In this document: piece after piece, positions 35,201 to 45,103 of the stretch
Layout: every line of letters starts with the position of its first letter
Numbering within the stretch: the stretch's first letter is position 1
Source: Muraenolepis orangiensis
Taxonomy: Eukaryota > Chordata > Actinopteri > Gadiformes > Muraenolepididae
NCBI GenBank assembly: GCA_027704905.1
Contig: CM051004.1
Span: 16,380,390-16,444,389 of the forward strand
Length of the DNA: 64,000 bases
Reading direction: 5' to 3'
Notes under the pieces: generated by a model
What the model was told of the DNA's origin: nothing
What the model saw: the letters and a program-made list of their open reading frames with translations, nothing else
The model's database searches: none
Translations under genes and position numbers: made by a program

Positions 35201-36995
35201 TGAATGAATCACACTGGTGCCGGTCGTACGGCCGCTCCAGTCTCAGATCCGTTGAGGGCAGATGGACAGTGTTGTTGAGGATCTATTGTTCTTCTGTTTT
35301 AGGCATGTCTCCAGATGGACCCCGACCTTGCTACCTGCTCAGACCTGCTGGCTCATAGCTACTTCACAAGTGACATGGAAGTAAGTCCCTCACGAAGGGG
35401 ATCATTCACATTACTTTATTGATCCCTGGACCAAATGGACTCATGAATACAGTGCATTTTTGCATTTTGCATTGCACTGTATTCATGATGATTCTGCACT
35501 ACTGCCATTTTAAAATGCTTTAAGGATAGTATATAGTGTTGTTTATAGTATATAGTATAGGATACTATATACTATGAACAACACTACTACTAAATCTGCG
35601 CCATTTAACTTTTATACTGCAGCTATTGACTCCAGTAAAACATTGACATTCTTGAATTGTCTAATTAGTATTTGAATGTAATTTATGTAATTTCTTAAAA
35701 TTTTCTGAAGTCAGCAGAGGCAGTTAAGAAGGTCCCCTCCCCACCAGACGTCCTGCGGAATTCCCTCCCAATTATGGCGGTAGAGGTCCCCTCTACACCA
35801 GACCTGCTGTGGTATGCCCTCCAACTGATAGAGGTAGAGGACCCCTCCATGCCAGACCTGCTGTGGTATGCCCTCCAACTGATAGAGGTAGAGGGCCCCT
35901 GCACACCAGACATGCTGCAGGATGCCCTCCAACTGATAGAGGTAGAGGGCCCCTCCACACCAGACGTGCTGCAGGATGCCCTCCCACATAAGGAGGTAGA
36001 GGTCCCCTCCACACAAGAAGTGCTGCAGGATTCCCTCCCACTTATGGAGGTAAAACCCCCTATTTTGTTTGTATTCTAATTAATCACCTCACCTTACTAC
36101 ATAGCATCTCTTAATAATGCAACCACATGACATTTACAAATGTTTGTCAACTGTGAGAACAGTTGACTAGATGTGCATCCTTAAACACTATGCTCTTTTT
36201 CTGCTGCAGGATGCCCTCCCACTTATGGAGGTAGAGGTCCCCACCACACCAGACGTGCTGTGGGATGCCCTCCCAGTTATGGAAGAGCAGGTCCCCTCCC
36301 CACCAGACCTGCTGCAGGATGCCCTCCCACTTATGGAGGTAGACATCCCCTCCACACCAGACGTGCTGTGGGAAGCTTTCCAACTTATGGAGGAGCAGGT
36401 CCCCTCAACATCCACACATGGTGAGTTGTGTTGCGAGGGCTAGTGTATACCAAGTTTAGGAAGTCATACTGTTTAATACTCTTCACTGCACTATTAGGAA
36501 AGGTGTGGGACTTTTATTTAGTAACTATTCTCCATCTCCTCATTTCCATGCTATAGGACAGTGAGATGGAATTTTGGATACATATTATTTTTTAGTAGTG
36601 TACAGATCTTTAAGATTAATTACTTTTAAATGATCTTATTTGAGCACAATAACTCACAGTAACTCAACCCACAAGAGGACATCCCTGTGTAACATACATA
36701 TAACTATGGTTATATACAATACACTGCATATAAAAAACGTTTAACACTAGTTCAGATCCATGGTTTCGACACAAAAAAATTACTTGTGGGCTATGACTAC
36801 AATTTGTATTTGCTTTTTCCTTCAGGTAAATATCACCTGTTGAATGACCCTCACCCGAAGAAGAAGAAGAAGAAGAAGAAGAAGAAGAAGAAGAAGAAGA
36901 AGAAAGGCAGACGTTTTGCTGGCTTCAGGAGAGCTATTCAAGTCAAGTCAATTCAAGTCAGAATTATTGTCACTTATTGTCACACAGAATTATAA
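23045..36995 (+). CDS. Tandem-exon gene: kinase-like start, 18-residue repeats, Gag-like modules, poly-Lys end
   Basis: Exons read in one frame: 23045-23240, 24275-24457, 24616-25281, 25396-25476, 25802-26032, 27013-27282, 27423-28142, 28257-28334, 28660-28944, 30025-30207, 30366-31085, 31200-31280, 31544-31666, 32755-33561, 33676-33753, 34078-34362, 34523-35188, 35303-35380, 35711-36049, 36210-36420, 36826-36995. Together they give about 2,150 codons with no stop before the final TAA. All internal exons from the second on are phase 0-0 except the last pair. The first exon encodes a glycine-loop-like NFKVLGEGHFS and an AIKKF motif. Most other exons are runs of an 18-residue unit (DALPLMEVEVPSTPDVLQ). 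Five carry a Gag-like segment (DEPFRAFTARVRGKAETCDF). The last exon has 16 lysines. Four more exon-like blocks are broken by an insertion (listed separately). No initiator ATG was found. Function unknown; it may be a chimeric host gene, a transposon-derived gene or a recent pseudogene array. Confidence 0.5.
23566..24091. mobile_element. 526-bp dispersed repeat inserted in repeat exon, unit 1
   Basis: The 18-residue repeat is interrupted immediately after CTGCAGGAT and resumes at GATACCCTCCCACTT, so a 3-bp GAT flanks both sides. The insert starts with TTACATTAC repeats, contains AGCAGACGCTTTTATCCAAA, and includes a GC-rich end with an open frame (GSDSAVVTSVGSLLHQIGAR). It brings in-frame stop codons. 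I recognise it as a widespread teleost repeat but cannot name the family. Confidence 0.7.
24811..25281 (+). CDS. Gag-like module, first of five copies
   Basis: The module begins after the last 18-residue unit with LRTELLQLYQERDEPFRVF and continues TARVRGKAETCDFTAECECG, VDYTDHVIRDVLLSGIQDAD, NDVITLVENKEMARNALPSS, ending in an acidic PFPDDDPSQKYNIFDPLLAE tail. The helix pattern (DEPFRxFxxRVRGxAxTC, then a DYTDxxIRDVLLxGIxDxDI core) resembles Gag-like proteins of fish LTR elements. No CCHC knuckle, protease or polymerase follows. Other copies: about 27654-28142, 30597-31085, 33073-33561, 34700-35188. Between copies the differences are scattered point changes, with no frameshift. Confidence 0.5.
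26193..29102 (+). repeat. Array unit 2 (2.91 kb)
   Basis: Contents: broken repeat exon 26193-26850; repeat exon 27013-27282 (90 codons, the longest such exon, with an inserted half unit LEVEVPTTPAV); Gag-like exon 27423-28142 (240 codons); short exon 28257-28334 in its second version (ACLQMDPDLATCSDLLAHSY, 26 codons); repeat exon 28660-28944 (95 codons). The intron before the Gag-like exon lost about 20 bp (GCATCCTTCTGCTGCAG instead of the TTAAACACTATGCTC form). Confidence 0.85.
26304..26829. mobile_element. 526-bp dispersed repeat, unit 2 copy
   Basis: Same position, same flanking GAT and same length as in unit 1, differing by a few substitutions. It was therefore inherited by duplication of the unit, not inserted independently. 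Confidence 0.7.
29103..31826 (+). repeat. Array unit 3 (2.72 kb)
   Basis: Contents: broken repeat exon 29103-29862, which also carries a one-base deletion near 29253 (CCAGACTGCTGCAG instead of CCAGACGTGCTGCAG); repeat exon 30025-30207; Gag-like exon 30366-31085 (240 codons); short exon 31200-31280 (first version, KSLQMVSNIQAT...); a shortened repeat exon 31544-31666 (41 codons). The intron after the short exon lacks the first of the two palindromes present in units 1 and 2. Confidence 0.85.
29321..29841. mobile_element. Dispersed repeat, unit 3 copy
   Basis: Same insertion site as units 1 and 2, about 5 bp shorter because of small deletions (one ATTAC unit region and a GTAC in AGAAGTACAATAA). 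Confidence 0.7.
31827..34522 (+). repeat. Array unit 4 (2.70 kb)
   Basis: Contents: broken repeat exon 31827-32592; a merged exon 32755-33561 (269 codons) in which the repeat exon and the Gag-like exon form one open frame without the intervening intron; short exon 33676-33753 (second version); repeat exon 34078-34362 (95 codons). The fused exon is explained by loss of one intron through recombination between 54-bp repeats. Confidence 0.85.
32046..32571. mobile_element. Dispersed repeat, unit 4 copy
   Basis: Same insertion site and length (526 bp) as units 1 and 2. Small private changes (TCACATTAC near the start, GAGACCAGCC near the end). Confidence 0.7.
34523..36209 (+). repeat. Array unit 5 (1.69 kb, shortened)
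   Basis: Contents: merged repeat/Gag-like exon 34523-35188 (222 codons); short exon 35303-35380 (second version); repeat exon 35711-36049 (113 codons). The unit lacks the insertion-bearing exon and the separate second repeat exon. A terminal repeat exon (36210-36420) follows directly. Confidence 0.85.
36210..36995 (+). CDS. Last two exons of the array gene, poly-Lys C-terminus
   Basis: Exon 36210-36420 holds four repeat units and ends in phase 1 (STHG) at a GTGAGT donor. Exon 36826-36995 (acceptor CCTTCAG) continues KYHLLNDPHP, then 16 lysines encoded by an (AAG)n run, then GRRFAGFRRAIQ and a short tail ending at TAA 36993-36995. The tail overlaps simple CAAGTCAA repeats, so its coding status is weaker than that of the repeat exons. 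The Lys/Arg-rich end could act as a nuclear or nucleolar signal, which is an inference only. Confidence 0.45.
36421..36825. other. Last intron of the array gene, nothing recognised
   Basis: AT-rich unique-looking DNA between the GTGAGT donor and the CCTTCAG acceptor. Unlike the other introns it has no homologue within the array. Confidence 0.4.
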
Positions 36996-38889
36996 AGCAG
37001 TAACTGAAAATCTTTCTTTCTTTTAATTCCTTTTTATTGGTTTTTATGATTTTTTGAAAAAGAACAACAATGACAATGACAAGCATAAACAGAGAGGTGT
37101 TATGAGACAGCCAAGCGGGCCGGTATGCGGTTAACAAACAGAAAGAAAAAAATAAAGGAAATGTAACCAGCGTACAGGATACACATAGGCAGCAACAAGG
37201 AAGTGAGCCGGATCTGGGCTGGCAGCTCCTACACAGTATGACTGCCCCTTCCCACCCGCAATCCCAAACCCCTCTCACAGGTAGGGATGAAAAAATGTCA
37301 CGCAAAGTAAGAAATACAAATACAAAAACAAGACATAAGCGAACAGCTTAAATACAAAAAAAGACTTAATAAAAAAAAATAAGCTAGACAAACAGAAAAC
37401 AAACAAAACAAAATTAAACAAGGGATGAGGGGGGGGGGGGGGTGGCATCAAATTATCTTCTGGGTGAATGGCGGTCCTATCTAAATAATCAGCAAAGGGC
37501 CTCCAGGTCTTCTCGAAGGAATCCTTGGGGTCCCCAAGTGAGAACCTGATCTTTTCGAGTTTAATGTGATTTAGGATCTCCTTGAGCCAGCTATTGTGTG
37601 AGGGGGGAGAGCATGCTTCCACTTAAATAAAATCAGTCTCCTGGCAAGTAAGGTTGTGTAGGCTAAGACACGCCGCTTTCTTGATGGGAAATCTGGTGTT
37701 GCGGGTGGTGGGATTCCAAATAAAGCCGTGAGAGGATCGGGGCTGAGGCTCACGCCCAGCATAAAGATTGGACCCCAGAAGCCGGATAAGGTCGGGCAGG
37801 ACCAGAACATATGAGTGTGGTTAGCGGGTGACTGTTTGCACCTGTTACAGGTGTCGCTGGTATTCGAGCATTCGTGTAGTGTACTGTGAAAATAACCTTG
37901 CACTGCAGCAAGCCATGTCTATCACACATGGATGCCGAGTGGACTAGTTTTTGAATTTGGTCCCACTGGTTGTCTAGTATTGGCACCTCTATCTCTTGCT
38001 CCCATGTCTGTTTCAGCTGGGCCGCCGTGTCCAGTGTAAGGGAGTCAATGGAGTCGAAAATGATGGCGAGTAGAGAATCGGTTGGAGACCCGGGTGGGTG
38101 ATTAGGGAGGTGAGGGTACTGAGATTTAATAAAGTGTCTAACTTGAAGAAAACAAAAAGTGGGATGTGGGCAGGTCAAACCTAGATGAGAGCTCTGTGAA
38201 GTCAGTGAAGATTCCTTCCTGGTAGAAGTCCTTTACTCTAAGTAAGCCCTTGTCTCGCCAGATACGGAAAGTGGGATCGGAAGAGGAAGGAGAAAATAAG
38301 TGATTCCTAAAAACTGGGGCTAGAATGGAAGGTTTGTTTAAACCAAAATGTTTATGAAATTGTACCCAGATCTTCATTGAATTAGTGAGGGTTTTGGGAT
38401 AGATTATGGATTTTAAGGGGAAGTTCAGCTGTGAGAAGAGATTGGAGAGAGAGCGTTGATGACTGTAGCTCCATTCGGGCCCATGAGGGGCATGTCTCGG
38501 CCCTGTCGTCAGACCAGACGCGTAGTTTGTCAATGTTGCATGCCCAATAGTAGTGGATGAAGTTCAGTAGCGCCAAACCGCCTGATTTAATGTGTGGAAG
38601 TTTGTTAGCCCATAAAAATGAGGATACCATCTGATCTAGCTGCTGGAAGAAAGACTTTCTCACAAAAATAGGAATGTGTTGGAACAAGTAGATGAGCTTG
38701 GGGAGGATCACCATCTTTATAAGATTGACTCGGCCAATTAAAGACAGGGGGAGAGAGGACCAGTGAGTTATGTTGAGTTTACACTTATCTATGAGAGGAC
38801 GAAATTTTTTAGCAAAGAGATCCTTGAATGAGGTAGTGACAAATACCCCCAAGTACGTAAAACCTTCCGAGACGGCTCTGAATGGGAAG

Positions 38890-39316
38890 TGTCACGATGA
38901 GGGGAGTGGGTTGGACCCCGAACGCAGACAACGACACAGTGGAGCGATACGAACGGCTTTATTCTCAAAGACACACAACACACAAGCGTAGACGGGAAGG
39001 ACGATCCGCGGAGTACCGGCAGGTAGTAGACCGACGAGTAGTCCGGGACGGGGGAGGAGTCTGCGTACCGGGATGTCGGGTGCGAAGTACCGGCAGGGGT
39101 AGTAGTAGGCAGGCGATGGGTATCAGAACAGACGGGAGAACAACGTGCAGTATAAAGTATACGTAATGACCTCACACTGGGGTAAAGGAAAGACAACGTA
39201 TATATACCCCAGGTGAGGTGATTAACAATTACACCGGGTGATAAAGTGTGTGTGTGTGTGCGCCGCCAGCGCACGTGGCTTGGCCACGCCCCCTGCCAAC
39301 CACCGTAACCGTGACA
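38890..39316 (-). mobile_element. Solo Gypsy-like LTR with 5-bp TSD
   Basis: The block starts TGTCACGATG and ends CCGTGACA, flanked by a perfect GGAAG duplication (38885-38889 and 39317-39321). In minus sense it matches the LTR at 47832-51000: TGTCACGGTTACGG start, CACCTCACCTGGGGTATATA, CTTTACCCCAGTGTGAGG, an AATAAAGC poly(A) signal, and the CATCGTGACA end. Internal sequence was lost by LTR-LTR recombination. It sits inside the L1. Confidence 0.88.
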
Positions 39317-39355
39317 GGAAGGAGGACTGCGGTATGTTTGTAGATGGGGTGTTAA

Positions 39356-40564
39356 CAGTGGCGTTTTCTCCCGGAGGCCAAGGGAAGCCAGGCTTCCCCT
39401 GTTTTTTCGGATTGTAGTTATAATTTTAATACATTTTTTAAATTAAAATTAAAAAAATTCGGTAATTCTCCTTTACTGTGTCACACAGCAAAGGAGAATT
39501 ACCGAATTTTTTTTATTTTAATTTAAAAAATGTAGGAGAGACGGTCCGGCAGCAACACACAGCCTGTGTGTTGCTGCCGGACCGTCTCTCCCCCATTCTC
39601 ATTGAGTATTTTACAAAGAGTGAAACAACAGCGCCCCCTAGATATTATGGTGAAATTGAGGAGGCCAGCCGAATGAGCTTCCCTTGGTGAAAAAAAAAAA
39701 TGGAGGGATTGTCCCGGATTGACCAATCAGATGAGGCCCACATCATGTCCCCCTGCCAACCTGTGATTGGTCAGGGCCATGCCAAGGGAGGCCAGAGACG
39801 GCTGGCATCCCCCCTCAAGGGAATGGGATCCCTTGATCCCATTGGATCGATTTGAAGGGAATCCCTTGACTCACAAATCCAATCAAATCACATCAACATC
39901 AGTACTGTAACTGTCATCCTCGCCGTTTGATAGTATTAAGCATTATGGAGGGTGGAGATTTGGCGTACTTAATAAAAAACAACTTTACTAAACTTCCGCT
40001 ACAGCAGCAACTAAAAATTAAATCAGATGACAGGCCCATGCCCACACTCGAGCTGTGTGCACAGAGGAAAAAGGGAGCGAATCGGACGTTCAATGAGGAC
40101 AATTATGTCCGCACGGAGTGGCTAACTGGAAGCGCTGAACTTCAGCGTCTATTTTGCTGGCCATGTCTTCTTTTTGACAAGGATTCGTGCTCCCTGAACA
40201 ATCCTTGGGCAACTTCAGGATTCATCGACCTTGCCAACCTGTCACGGGCAATTGAGAGGCACGGTAAATCAAAAAATCACATAGATTGTGCTGTGAAATT
40301 GAAGCTTTTTTATTCATTATAAATGTGTAACTTTTTTACACATTTGGGGGGGGGGGGGGGGGGGAATGCTTAAATTAATAAGACGAGAGTTTTGGCTGGA
40401 GAGTGCGTGCGGACCTGTCGGTTAGATAACAGGCGTGTGCAAGTCCTGCATCTGTATGATACAACTGTGTAAAATGATACCGGGCGCTGCAATCACTCAT
40501 CTGGTTACGTTATTGACCCAAAAAAACTGGCTTCCCCTAAAATTTTCCCCACGCCACGCTACTG
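39356..40564 (+). mobile_element. hAT element with TTF-type zinc-finger fragment
   Basis: Ends CAGTGGCGTTTTC and, inverted, CAGTAGCGTGGCG, flanked by a perfect 8-bp duplication GGTGTTAA (39348-39355 and 40565-40572). Plus-strand 39942-40320 encodes a TTF-type/ZMYM-like N-terminal zinc-finger region of a hAT transposase (RTEWLTGSAELQRLFCWPCL, then NLSRAIERHGKSKNHIDC). The RNase H-like core is deleted, so it is non-autonomous. It also contains two adjacent long hairpins (39431-39591) and a G-run at about 40346-40364. Confidence 0.9.
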
Positions 40565-43115
40565 GGTGTTAATGGGGAGAAGCTCGCTTTTATGGAAATT
40601 TAGTTTGTATCCGGAATACTTTCCAAACTGAGTCAAAATGTCTTTGACCACTGGGAGGGATGAGACCGGATTAGAAATATATAATAACAGATCGTCCGCA
40701 TATAAAGACAATTTGTGAGTGACCCCCATCCTGGTGATGCCCTGAACTCTCCCCTCCCCCCGAAGCCAAATGGCCAAAGGTTCGATGGCCATAGCGAATA
40801 GGAGGGGGAGAGCGGGCAACCCTGTCTGGTGCCACGGCAAAGAGCAAAAGAGGGTGACTTAACACCATTGGTGAGAACAGACACAACTGGGGAGTTATAG
40901 AGCAGCCTAATCCAGCCGACAAACTCAGGGCCCAGTCCAAATTTAGCCAGGACATAGAACAGATATTCTCACTCAACCCTGTCAAATGCTTTTTCAGCAT
41001 CTAGGGATATTATGACCTCTGGAACTGCAGGGTCGGGAGAGCTAATTATATTGAGCAGCCTTCGGGTGTTATAGGAGGAGTTTCTCCCGACCATGAAGCC
41101 AGTTTGGTCTGTTGAAATCAGGGTTGGTAGAACCTGCTGTAAGCGTGAGGCTAGAATCTTAGCCAGGATCTTTTGGTCCACATTTAAAAGCGAAATGGGC
41201 CCTGTCCTGGTGAGCGAGGAGCTTACCTGCTCTCTCCCCACTCTCAAAATACTGTTGTTTGGATTTCAACAATTGTCTTTCGATCCTAGCCGTTGACAGG
41301 AGGTCAAACTCGGCTTGAAGCTTAAGGCGTTGGCTATACAGTGTCGGAGTTGGGGTGACGGCATATTGTGTGTCGACCCTCTGGAGCTGATCAGCAACCC
41401 CCGCCATTTCGGACGCATCCGCATTTTTTAACTGAGAGGCAAAATAAATAGCTTGTCCCCTCAAGTAGGCCTTACATGCCTCCCACAGGGTGCCTCTCGT
41501 GATGGTGGGGGTATCGTTCAACTGGAAGAAATTTGAAATTTCGTCTGAGATGAATTTTCTAAACTGTGTGTTGTGACAAATTTGACCCCTCGACGGCTGT
41601 TCTAGTGTTAACAACAGAGGGGAAAGCCTCCATTGTCTGTGCGGGGGGCTGTGATTAGGAAAGTGTATGACGGCTGAGGTGGAGGCATGATCAGAAATCA
41701 CTATGCTGTGGTAGCTACTACAATCAGACCAATGTGAGTCTGTTATCGAAGAGAAAGAAATCAATTCGAGAATACGAACAGTGAACATGTGAGAAAAAAG
41801 AGAAGGCCTTAGCAGATGGATGGGCGGATCTCCAGGGGTCACTCAGCCCCAGCTGGTCTGTGATTGATTTCAGCGTCGTGGCAGAATTGGACAAGGTGGA
41901 AGGTTTAGAGGAGGACCTATCGAGGACGGGGTCTTGAATAAGGTTGAAATCGACTCCTAAAATTGGATATTGACTGTCTATATCGGGGAGAGAAGAAAAG
42001 AGGTGTACAATAAATCTGTGATCGTCCCACACAGGGGCATAGACCGATACTAGGATCACTGGGATATTGAACAGCTTGCCCGAGACCGCTACAAAGCATC
42101 CATTGGGATCTTCAACAGTTTTCGAGGGCTCAAATGTTACATTTTTACTAATTATGATGGCTGCGCCTCTCGCCCTTGCGGAAAACTTTGAATGGATTAT
42201 GTGGCTCATCCAGGGTCTCTTAATACGCAGTACATACAGTACAAACAAACAATACAAATACAAAATAATAATACAATAACAATACAACAATTCAATAACT
42301 TGGCAGTGTTGACAGACACACACAAAAATAGATAATAATAATAGTAATAATAGAAACAACTAATAAAGAGCACTGGCGTTGCCCAGAGACATACATTACT
42401 AACACAATCAGTGCCCCGTTTAATGTCAGTGAAGACTCATTAAACAAAGAAAACAGTCGATAAAGTGCTCGACGGGCAGGTCCAAATTAGAGTGGCCAAC
42501 CAAAACAGAGAAGTGCAAAACAGAAAATTAGCCCTATAACGTCCAACAATAATAATGAGCAAGATATATATATATAGGTGGTAGCGCCAGTGCTAGCCAC
42601 CAATCAGGTAGCCATGTAACCGAAGAAGAATAGCCCTTAAGCCGCTTCTTGTTGCCCTCTTTGTCGGTGATCTGGAGCTTAGCCGGGTAAAGGAGAGCTG
42701 GTCGCAGGCCCAAGTTGTAGAGCTTAGCCATGACATCGCGGTAGGCCGCCCGCTGCTCCTGGACCTCGGGGCAGTAGTCCTCGTAGATGAGGATCGGCGA
42801 GTCCTGGTACGTCAGGTCGTTCCTCCGTTTGCGGGCTTCACGGATTACCAGCTCTTTGGTTTGATGTCGGTGAAAGCAGACAATCACAGGTCTGGGCTTG
42901 TCCCCTTGTCGAGGTTTCACGGCTAATGTGCGATGGCCCGGTCCAGCTCCGGGGGAGTTTGCAACACCTGGTCGCCAAACAGCTTTACAAGGACCTCAGA
43001 ATAGAAGGCAGTGGGTCGAGGACCCTCAATGGGCTCTGGTAAGTCGATGATTCTGAGGGTATTGCGACGGCTTCGTCCCTCCAGGTCAATGTTTTTAGCT
43101 TTTAGCCTAGCATAG

Positions 43116-43386
43116 TGTTGACAGAGTCACATGTATAGCAATAAACTGGTCATGACGACGAGGTCTTCTTTAGCCTTAACTGGCGTGGTTTATTTTCATA
43201 TGTGCATTGCACCACTTGACCTGCTCTCCGTGAGAGCTAGAGAGAGAGAGATAGAAGGGGAGAGAACAATCCCTTATACCTGACGTCAGCTACAATAGCT
43301 GTGCCTCCTTACGCCTATAGCGCCCTCTTACTGTGGAACAGTTATAGTGCAGTTACATGCAGACATATTAATACTTACACTTAACA
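43116..43386 (-). mobile_element. Solo Copia LTR with 5-bp TSD
   Basis: 271 bp nearly identical to the LTRs at 11907-12173 and 14073-14336 (same TGTTGACAGAG start and ACTTAACA end). It is flanked by a perfect CATAG duplication (43111-43115 and 43387-43391) and inserted in the ORF1 region of the L1. It shows that the same Copia family was active after the L1 landed. Confidence 0.92.
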
Positions 43387-43859
43387 CATAGTCCACCATT
43401 AGTGCGGAGCACGCCGCCTCGACGACCACAAATCGATCCTCTGCCAGGTTGGCGTTAGTCTCTAAACTTGCAATACGTTCACCATGATCAGTCACTGTGG
43501 CCTAGACAGCATCTAACTTTGATTCAAGAGATGCGAATGAAGACTTGAACTCTGTAGAAATGTCCGACTTGTGTTTATCCAACAGGCTAGTCAGAACTGA
43601 CATGCTAAACTGGTCGTCTCCGGACAATCGCTCGTCTCTTTTGGCGTCATCTTTTTTTGGCTTGTCTGACTTTAGATGTCATGGTAAATGATAATGATAC
43701 AAAAATAATAGTTATTGATAATTTATTTTATCCCCTGAGGGAGTTGGGTCAAGTTTGGGTTGTTAAAAAAGTTATAAATGGAAAAGTTACGGGAGAGCGT
43801 GTCGTATGCGACTACTCCCTTCCTCTCTCCACCGGAAGTCGTGACTGAAAATCTTATGT

Positions 43860-45103
43860 GCAATACCCGACGACAGACAGCAGTTATAAAAATAAGATAA
43901 AAAAATATATATACATACGTATGTGAAAATATATGAAATATGAAAAAGAGCAATATGTATATATAAATCAATGTAATAAAATATACATTGTTGTATGCTA
44001 TACGCACTTGTTCAGCAGCCTGATGGCCTGACTGTGGAAGCTATCTCTGAGTCTATTTGTACGGCACTTGATACTGCGGTATCGCCTGCCTGACGGTAAA
44101 ATTGAATACAGTTTGTGGCTGGGGTGGGCATTGTCTTTTATGATGCGTTTGGCCTTGGCCACACACCGCTGGTTGTATATATCCAGGAGGGAGGGGAGCT
44201 CACCTCCAACGATATACTGGGCCGTCCGCACCAACCTTTGAAGCGCTCTGCGCTCGAGTGCGGTGCAGTTCCCGGACCAGGTGGTGATACACCCTGTAAG
44301 AACACTCTCGATGGAGCCGGTATAGAATGTTCTCAGGATGCGGGGGCCCATGCTGAATTTCCTCAGACGCCTGAGGAAATACAGGCGTTGTTGGGCCCTT
44401 TTCACCACGTGTGTGGTGTGCGTGGACCATGTGAGGTCCTCGGAGATGTGCACGCCGAGGAACTTGAAGCTGCTGACCCTCTCTACTGCAACACCGTCGA
44501 TGGAGATAGGGCCATGCTCTCCTCTCTGCTTCCTGTAGTCCACGATCAGCTCCTTGGTCTTCTTGACGTTGAGGGCGAGGCTGTTCTCCTGGCACCACTG
44601 CTCCAGCGATCCAACCTCCCCCCTGTAGGCTGTCTCGTCGTCACCGGCGATCAGGCCCATCACTGTCGTGTCGTCAGCAAACTTGATGATGACGTTGGAG
44701 CTGTGCATAGCCATGCAGTCGTGGGTGTAGAGGGAGTAGAGGAGAGGGCTCAGCACGCATCCCTGGGGGGCTCCCGTGTTGAGGGTCAGTGGCTCTGAGG
44801 TGGTGCTGCCCATCCTCACCACCTGGCGGCGGTCCGACAGGAGGTCCAGTATCCAGCTGCACGTGGATGGGGGCACGCCTAGACCTCTAAGCTTGGTGTC
44901 GAGCTTGGCAGGAACTATCGTGTTGAACGCTGAGCTGTAGTCCACAAACAGCATTCGCACATAACCGTTCTTTCCCTCCAGGTGGGAAAGGGCGGTGTGG
45001 AGGGCCATGGCAATTGCGTCGTCCGTGGATCTGTTTTGACGATATGCAAATTGCCATGGGTCCAGCGTGGCAGGCAACACGGAGCAAATAAAGTCCTTAA
45101 CGT
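43860..45103 (-). mobile_element. CR1/L2-type LINE, 3' half with reverse transcriptase
   Basis: Minus-strand 45080-43998 is one open frame of 360 residues: DPWQFAYRQNRSTDDAI, VDYSSAFNTI, TGAPQGCVLSPLLYSLYTHD, the catalytic FADDTTV box, LNVKKTKELIVDYR, and a C-terminal GRRYRSIKCRTNRLRDSF. It covers the RT palm and thumb of a Jockey-superfamily LINE of fish. The endonuclease part is missing (5' truncation at about 45100), so it cannot move by itself even though the RT frame is intact. Confidence 0.85.

Larger units (their letters stand above)
37015..43700 (-). mobile_element. L1/Tx1-like LINE, broken by three insertions
   Basis: Read on the minus strand from about 43690 to 37015. ORF1 N-terminal coiled coil is at 43680-43390 (frameshifted at an A-run near 43645), and the ORF1 RRM-like part at 42920-42600 (KPRPVIVCFHRHQTKELVIR). 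The endonuclease lies at about 42200-41720 (VSVYAPVWDDHRF). The reverse transcriptase is at 41250-40559 (GPISLLNVDQKILAKILASR, GTRQGCPLSP, SLYADDLLLYI), and the C-terminal region at 38852-37280 (FWSCPTLSGFWGPI). Frameshifts make it non-functional. The 3' end has a polypurine/A-rich tail near 37015-37060. Insertions: 38890-39316, 39356-40564 and 43116-43386. Confidence 0.88.

Noticed and set aside
23401..36420. CRISPR-like array, because of regularly spaced near-identical repeats
   Set aside because: The repeats are coding, 54 bp, contiguous, and in a vertebrate genome with introns.
44115..44798. Plus-strand 227-residue open frame
   Set aside because: It is the antisense shadow of the LINE reverse transcriptase encoded on the minus strand.
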